NCBI GenBank assembly: GCA_009694185.1
Contig: SHVR01000007.1
Coordinates: forward strand, 1 to 64,000
DNA: 64,000 nucleotides
Source: Alphaproteobacteria bacterium
Lineage (GTDB): Bacteria > Pseudomonadota > Alphaproteobacteria > SHVR01
Direction of reading: 5' to 3'
Position 1 is the stretch's first letter. Each line of letters starts with the position of its first letter. The notes under the pieces are model-generated. The model saw only the letters and a list, made by a program, of their open reading frames with translations. It ran no database searches and was not told the origin of the DNA. The translations under genes were made by a program, and so were the position numbers. Positions 58,779-64,000 of this stretch are shown here, piece by piece.

Positions 58779-59624
58779 ATGCATTACGAACACATCGAGG
58801 TGCGGCCGATCGCCGGTGCCCTGGGTGCCGAGATCAGCGGCGTCGATCTCGCCAAGCCGCTCGACAACCGGACGTTCGCCGAAATCCACCAAGCGCTCTT
58901 GGACAATCTCGTCATCTTCTTCCGCGACCAAACCCTGACGCCCGACCAGCACAAGGCCTTCGGCCGGCGCTTCGGCGGGCTGGACATCCACGACTATGTG
59001 GGCGGCGTCGACGGCCATCCCGAGATCATCCCGGTCATCAAGGAGGCCGAGGAACGCGGCAAGAATTTTGGCGGCATCTGGCATTCCGATGTGACATACC
59101 AGGAGAAGCCGGCCCTCGGCTCGGTGCTCTACGCCCATGAGACGCCCCCCTATGGCGGCGATACCCTGTTCGCCAACCAATATCTCGCTTACGAGACCTT
59201 GTCCGACGGCATGAAGGCGATGCTCGGTGGCTTGCAAGCGGTGCACAGCGCGGTCAAGGCCTATGGGCCCGAGCGCGAGCGCGGCCGCTACAAGTCGATC
59301 CAGGTGGCTGCGCGCGAGGAAGCCAAGCAGGAGATGGTGCACCCCGTGGTGCGCACCCATCCGGAAAGCGGCCGCAAGGGTCTCTTCGTCAATGGCGTCT
59401 TTACGCTCCGCTTCGCCGGTTGGACCGAGGCCGAAAGCCAGCCGCTGCTGCAATTCCTCTACCAGCATTCGGTCAGACCGGAATTCACCTGCCGGTTCCC
59501 GTGGCGGGATAAGTCGGTCGCGTTCTGGGACAATCGCTGTACCCAGCATTTCGCCTTGAACGACTATCACGGCCATCGCCGCGCCATGCACCGGGTGACG
59601 GTGTCGGGCGACCGGCCATTCTGA
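58779..59624 (+). CDS. TauD/TfdA family Fe(II)/2-oxoglutarate dioxygenase, 281 aa
   Basis: The facial triad begins with HSD (His102, Asp104) in IWHSDVTYQ; the distal His is in CTQHFALNDY and the 2-oxoglutarate arginine in HRAMHRVTVSG. Length matches taurine or alkylsulfonate dioxygenases and TfdA. These oxidise sulfonates, phenoxyacetates or similar; the substrate here is unknown and no transporter is adjacent. The start is supported by a GGGAGG site. It converges on rnpB. Confidence 0.9.
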   Translation: MHYEHIEVRPIAGALGAEISGVDLAKPLDNRTFAEIHQALLDNLVIFFRDQTLTPDQHKAFGRRFGGLDIHDYVGGVDGHPEIIPVIKEAEERGKNFGGIWHSDVTYQEKPALGSVLYAHETPPYGGDTLFANQYLAYETLSDGMKAMLGGLQAVHSAVKAYGPERERGRYKSIQVAAREEAKQEMVHPVVRTHPESGRKGLFVNGVFTLRFAGWTEAESQPLLQFLYQHSVRPEFTCRFPWRDKSVAFWDNRCTQHFALNDYHGHRRAMHRVTVSGDRPF

Positions 59625-59640
59625 GGGCTCAGGGCAAGAA

Positions 59641-60033
<393 letters not shown>

Positions 60034-60062
60034 CCCAGATGTAAGCGCCGCCGCCGCCGAGA

Positions 60063-60821
60063 TCAATGGCCGTTACGTGAGTGCGCGAGTGCCACCAGCA
60101 AGGCGCCGGTCTCGCCGTCGAGCGCGCCGTCGACGCGCGAGGGCCGGAAATGGCGCTGGAACGCGGCGATGACGGCCATGGTCTCGGCGTCGAGGCGGCC
60201 ATGGCTGGGTACGCCAAAGCCGATGCCAGCCAAGAGACGCTGCGCCTCGGCCACGGCCAGATCGGCCGGCACGCCCACGGCCCCCGGCCAGCGGCCGATG
60301 CCGGCCCCAGCGAGGCGCCGCCAGTCGAACAGCTCGCCAGGGTCTTGCTTGCGCAGGGGTGCCACGTCCGAATGGCCGAGAACTCGCCCCGGGGGAATCG
60401 GCCAGCGGGCGAGGATGGCGCGCGCCAATTCCTCGAGTGCTGCCATCTGGGCCTTGGGAAACGGCCGGTAGCCCCATTCATGGCCCGGATTGACCAGTTC
60501 GATGCCGATCGAGATGTCATTGAGGTTGCCGCGCCCGGCCCACATCGATCGGCCGGCATGCCAGGCGCGGTGGGCTTCGGCGACCAGACGGTAGATTTGG
60601 CCGTCTTCGTCGACGACATAGTGGGCGCTCACCCGGGCGGCGGGATCGCGAAGCCGGTCGAGGGCCGCCTCGGCGCCCGCCATGCCGGTGTAATGCAGGA
60701 TCAGCATGTCGATATTGCCGTCGGGCGGCCGCGGGTCGTGGTTCGGGGATGGCAGATCGATGACGGGCAAGGCGGCATCGCACTCCGGGTTGACGGTTGG
60801 CGGCGTTGACGGCTGGCCCAC
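60063..60821 (-). CDS. N-acetylmuramoyl-L-alanine amidase (AmpD/amidase_2 type), 252 aa
   Basis: Zinc amidase that cleaves the MurNAc-L-Ala bond. Zinc ligands are expected at His43 in LILHYTGM and in the later GHSDVAPLRKQDPGELFDW motif; ISIGIELVNPG is conserved. A C-terminal peptidoglycan-binding domain (about residues 175-245, LLAGIGFGVPSHGRLDAETMAVIAAFQRHF) is present. No signal peptide is seen, so it may recycle anhydro-muropeptides in the cytoplasm as AmpD does. The start is GTG with an AGGA site. It lies just upstream of rnpB on the same strand. Confidence 0.9.
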   Translation of the reverse strand: MGQPSTPPTVNPECDAALPVIDLPSPNHDPRPPDGNIDMLILHYTGMAGAEAALDRLRDPAARVSAHYVVDEDGQIYRLVAEAHRAWHAGRSMWAGRGNLNDISIGIELVNPGHEWGYRPFPKAQMAALEELARAILARWPIPPGRVLGHSDVAPLRKQDPGELFDWRRLAGAGIGRWPGAVGVPADLAVAEAQRLLAGIGFGVPSHGRLDAETMAVIAAFQRHFRPSRVDGALDGETGALLVALAHSRNGH

Positions 60822-60863
60822 TCTATCCTACCGCTGGCCGCTCCGGCAGATGGCGGGTCCCCG

Positions 60864-63800
60864 ATGCGCGACGCGAAATGGCAGTTCTGGATCGACCGTG
60901 GCGGCACCTTCACGGACGTGGTGGCGCGGGCACCCGACGGCCGCATCGTGACCCACAAGCTGTTGTCGGAAAATCCGGAGCGCTATGCCGACGCCGCCCT
61001 TCAGGGTATGCGCGACCTGCTTGGCCTCGATGCCGGCGCACACCTGCCGGCAGGCGCCATCGAGGCGGTCAAGATGGGCACCACCGTCGGCACCAACGCG
61101 CTGCTCGAACGCAAGGGCGAGCGCACGCTCCTGGCCATCACGGCGGGTTTCGCCGACCAGCTCCGCATCGGCTACCAGAACCGGCCGCGCCTCTTCGATC
61201 GCGCGGTCAAGCTTCCCGAACTGCTCTATGACCGGGTCGTCGAGATCGCCGAGCGGCTCGACGCGGAGGGCCGGGTGGTGACCCCGCTCGACGCGGCGGC
61301 GGCCCGCCTTGGGTTGCAAGCGGCGTATGACGACGGCATCCGATGTGTGGCCATCGTACTCATGCATGGCTATCGCCACACCGATCACGAGGACCGGGTA
61401 GGGGCGATCGCCCGCGCCATTGGCTTTACCCAGATATCGTTGAGCCATCGGGTGAGCCCCCTCATGAAGATCGTGGGTCGCGGCGATACCACGGTGGTCG
61501 ATGCCTATCTGTCGCCGATCTTGCGCCGCTATGTCGACCGCGTGCGGGCGGCACTCGGCGGCACGCGGCTGATGTTCATGCAGTCGAATGGCGGCCTCGT
61601 CGATGCCAGCTTCTTCCAGGGCAAGGACTGCATCCTCTCCGGTCCGGCGGGCGGCGTCGTTGGGGCGGCACGCGCGAGTGCGATTGCCGGCTTCGAGCGC
61701 ATCATCGGTTTCGACATGGGCGGCACCTCCACCGACGTTTCGCACTTTGCCGGAGAGTATGAACGCACCAACGAGACCCTGGTCGCGGGCGTGCGCATGC
61801 GGGCGCCGATGATGCAGATACACACCGTGGCGGCGGGCGGCGGCTCGATCCTGGTTTTCGACGGCAGCCGCTACCGGGTGGGACCGGAATCGGCGGGCGC
61901 CAATCCGGGGCCGGCTTGTTATCGCCGCGGCGGGCCGCTCGCCGTGACCGACGCCAACCTCATGCTGGGCCGCATCCAGCCGGATTTCTTCCCGCGCGTC
62001 TTCGGGCCCGGGGGCGACCAGCCCTTGGACGATGGCGTGGTCCGCCGGCGTTTCGCCGATCTGGCCCAGTCCATCGGGAAGGCCACGGGCGATGCTCGCC
62101 CGGCCGAAGAGGTGGCACTCGGGTTCCTGCGTATCGCGGTCGAAAACATGGCCAACGCCATCAAGGAAATCTCCATCCGCCGCGGCTATGACGTGACGCA
62201 ATACACGCTCTGCTGTTTCGGCGGTGCCGGCGGCCAGCACGCCTGCATGGTCGCCGACGCACTCGGCATGCGGCGCATCTTCATCCACCCCTTGGCGGGC
62301 GTCTTGTCCGCCTATGGCATGGGTCTGGCGGACTTGCGCCTGGTGCGCGAGGCAGCGGTGACGGCACCCCTCGACCCAGGGCTGGTGCCGGCGCTCACGG
62401 CGCAATTCGCGGCCCTTGACGCTGAAGGCCGGTCGGAGATGGGTCGCCAGGGTGTCGAGGCGGCGCTGATCCAAACCGTCTGGCGCGCCCACGTCCGCTA
62501 TGACGGCACCGATTCGCCGCTGGCCATCGCCATGCCCGATTCGAGCGTCGGCGCGGCGGTGGTCGATGGCCTGCGCGCCGGCTTCGAGACGGCGCACCGC
62601 CAGCGTTACGGCTTCGTCATGACGGATAAGGCGCTGGTGGTGGAATCCGCCTCGGTCGAGGCGATCGGCCACACCGGCGCGCCGGAAGAAGCGATGCTGC
62701 CGCTCACGGGTGGCGAGCCGGTGCCGGTCGCGCGCCGGCCGGCCTATCTGGCGGGCCAGCCGACAGGCGGCTGGGCGGAGCTACCCCTCTATGAGCGCGA
62801 GCGACTGCAACCGGGCCAGGTGGTGACGGGTCCGGCGCTCATCCTGGAGAAGACCGGCAGCAATCTGGTGGAGCCCGGCTGGGAAGCGGAGATCACGGCG
62901 CGCAATCACCTGGTCATGACGCGCGCCCACGCACTCGTGCGCCAGGAGGCGATCGGCACGCGGGTCGATCCCGTGATGCTCGAAGTGTTCAACAATCTCT
63001 TCATGTCCATCGCCGAGCAGATGGGCGCCGTGCTGGAGAACACGGCCTATTCGGTGAACATCAAGGAGCGGCTCGATTTCTCCTGCGCGATCTTCGATCC
63101 GGAGGGCCATCTGGTGGCCAACGCGCCGCATATTCCGGTGCATCTGGGTTCCATGGGCGAGAGCGTTCAGACGATCATCCGCCAGCGCCAGGGGACCATG
63201 CGGCCCGGCGACGTCTATGCCATCAACGCGCCCTATAACGGCGGCACCCACCTGCCGGACGTGACCTTGATCGCGCCGGTGTTCGACGCGGCGGATAAGC
63301 CGCCGATCTTCTTCACCGCCGCGCGCGGCCATCATGCCGACATCGGCGGCACCACCCCGGGGTCCATGCCGCCGGATAGTGTCCACATCGAGGAGGAGGG
63401 GGTCGTCTTCGACGATTTCTCGCTCGTCGAGGCCGGCCGCTTCCGCGAGGCGGAGCTGGTGGCACAACTCCAGTCCGGTCCCTATCCCTCGCGCAACGTC
63501 TATCAGAACATCGCCGACCTCAATGCCCAGATCGCGGCCTGCGAGAAGGGCGTTCAGGAACTCAGCCGCCTGGTCCAGCGCTACGGTCTCGATGTGGTGC
63601 ATGCGTATATGGGCCATGTCCAGGACAATGCCGAGGAATGCGTGCGCCGCGCCATCGCCGGACTGGCGGGCGGCACCTTCGCCTATGGCATGGACAATGG
63701 CGCGGTCGTCCAAGTGGCGGTCGAGGTCGACCGCGCCCGGCGCCAGGCGACCATCGACTTCACCGGCACCAGCGGTCAGCAGGCGAATAATTTCAACGCG

Positions 63801-64000
63801 CCGACCGCCATCTGCCGAGCCGCCGTCCTCTATGTCTTCCGCACGCTCATCGGCGACGAGATTCCGCTCAATGACGGCAGCCTGAAACCCATTCTCCTGA
63901 TCGTGCCGGCCGGCTCCATGTTGGCGCCCCGCTATCCGGCGGCCGTGGTGGCGGGCAATGTGGAAACCTCGCAAGTCATCACCGACACGCTGTTTGGGGC
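60864..64000 (+). CDS. 5-oxoprolinase/hydantoinase A-B fusion (partial, runs off right edge)
   Basis: An uninterrupted frame of 1045 codons reaches the window edge. The N-terminal half is the hydantoinase A/oxoprolinase part: [19 protein letters not shown] at residues 8-26, [42 protein letters not shown] and [13 protein letters not shown]. From about residue 700 it is the hydantoinase B part: [53 protein letters not shown] and [12 protein letters not shown]. The fusion order and size match ATP-dependent 5-oxoprolinase (about 1200-1290 residues), so some 150-250 residues lie outside. It opens glutathione-derived 5-oxoproline or a related lactam. Divergent from the amidase, 42 bp apart. Confidence 0.9.
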   Translation, partial: MRDAKWQFWIDRGGTFTDVVARAPDGRIVTHKLLSENPERYADAALQGMRDLLGLDAGAHLPAGAIEAVKMGTTVGTNALLERKGERTLLAITAGFADQLRIGYQNRPRLFDRAVKLPELLYDRVVEIAERLDAEGRVVTPLDAAAARLGLQAAYDDGIRCVAIVLMHGYRHTDHEDRVGAIARAIGFTQISLSHRVSPLMKIVGRGDTTVVDAYLSPILRRYVDRVRAALGGTRLMFMQSNGGLVDASFFQGKDCILSGPAGGVVGAARASAIAGFERIIGFDMGGTSTDVSHFAGEYERTNETLVAGVRMRAPMMQIHTVAAGGGSILVFDGSRYRVGPESAGANPGPACYRRGGPLAVTDANLMLGRIQPDFFPRVFGPGGDQPLDDGVVRRRFADLAQSIGKATGDARPAEEVALGFLRIAVENMANAIKEISIRRGYDVTQYTLCCFGGAGGQHACMVADALGMRRIFIHPLAGVLSAYGMGLADLRLVREAAVTAPLDPGLVPALTAQFAALDAEGRSEMGRQGVEAALIQTVWRAHVRYDGTDSPLAIAMPDSSVGAAVVDGLRAGFETAHRQRYGFVMTDKALVVESASVEAIGHTGAPEEAMLPLTGGEPVPVARRPAYLAGQPTGGWAELPLYERERLQPGQVVTGPALILEKTGSNLVEPGWEAEITARNHLVMTRAHALVRQEAIGTRVDPVMLEVFNNLFMSIAEQMGAVLENTAYSVNIKERLDFSCAIFDPEGHLVANAPHIPVHLGSMGESVQTIIRQRQGTMRPGDVYAINAPYNGGTHLPDVTLIAPVFDAADKPPIFFTAARGHHADIGGTTPGSMPPDSVHIEEEGVVFDDFSLVEAGRFREAELVAQLQSGPYPSRNVYQNIADLNAQIAACEKGVQELSRLVQRYGLDVVHAYMGHVQDNAEECVRRAIAGLAGGTFAYGMDNGAVVQVAVEVDRARRQATIDFTGTSGQQANNFNAPTAICRAAVLYVFRTLIGDEIPLNDGSLKPILLIVPAGSMLAPRYPAAVVAGNVETSQVITDTLFG

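Noticed and set aside
60828-62672. A 614-codon minus-strand open frame opposite the oxoprolinase gene
   Set aside because: His/Arg/Asp-rich antisense shadow lacking any family features; the plus-strand gene is conserved throughout.

Overview
The window is about 64 kb of dense, GC-rich chromosomal DNA from an alphaproteobacterium, most likely from Rhodospirillales or a nearby lineage. That placement rests on a complete division and cell wall (dcw) cluster followed directly by lpxC, bamD, recN and ligA, on a CxxC-less Fur/Mur-type regulator, and on a class A RNase P RNA gene beside the dcw cluster; order-level placement is inference. I see no phage, transposase, integrase or CRISPR array, and no rRNA or tRNA gene.

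Layout. 1-3.8 kb (minus strand): an unrecognised 277-residue protein, then a family 4 glycosyltransferase translationally linked to two duplicated SAM methyltransferases. 3.9-11.7 kb: a catabolic stretch with a 3-hydroxyisobutyrate dehydrogenase-type reductase, a YcaQ-type DNA glycosylase, an M20 peptidase, and a plus-strand run of CaiB-type CoA transferase, zinc-free MDR oxidoreductase, HSL-type hydrolase and Sel1-repeat protein. 11.7-16.4 kb: an HD-GYP regulator divergent from a UbiD decarboxylase, a DUF1902/HicA-like toxin-antitoxin pair, a secreted unknown, and 540 bp of apparently non-coding DNA with a strong hairpin.

16.4-24.1 kb is an envelope lipid block: pmbA convergent with fur, then msbA, a DUF374 acyltransferase, waaA, lpxK and an lpxL-type acyltransferase, which together finish, acylate and flip the lipid A-Kdo core. 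A five-copy 14-bp minisatellite sits between fur and msbA and touches the predicted msbA promoter. 24-34 kb has an M23 peptidase, xseA, purD, hydrolases, a DUF1127 protein with its own terminator, an M24 aminopeptidase, an orphan MNT nucleotidyltransferase and a threonine dehydratase-type enzyme.

34-58.3 kb (all minus strand) is the dcw supercluster in the order mraZ-rsmH-ftsL-ftsI-murE-murF-mraY-murD-ftsW-murG-murC-murB-ddl-ftsQ-ftsA-ftsZ, then lpxC, bamD, recN, ligA and the dehydratase. Most junctions are 4-bp ATGA-type overlaps. A promoter overlaid with TGGGA-N5 repeats (a candidate MraZ box) precedes mraZ. Hairpins whose loops contain a CTATAGTT -10-like sequence lie upstream of both lpxC and bamD. 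58.7-64 kb has a TauD-family dioxygenase, rnpB, an AmpD-like amidase and a 5-oxoprolinase/hydantoinase gene that runs off the right edge.

Most of the window is conserved housekeeping DNA. I found no clear new multi-gene system. The less ordinary items are the twin methyltransferases, the toxin-antitoxin pair, the minisatellite at msbA, the hairpin/-10 elements and the unexplained hairpin near 16.27 kb.
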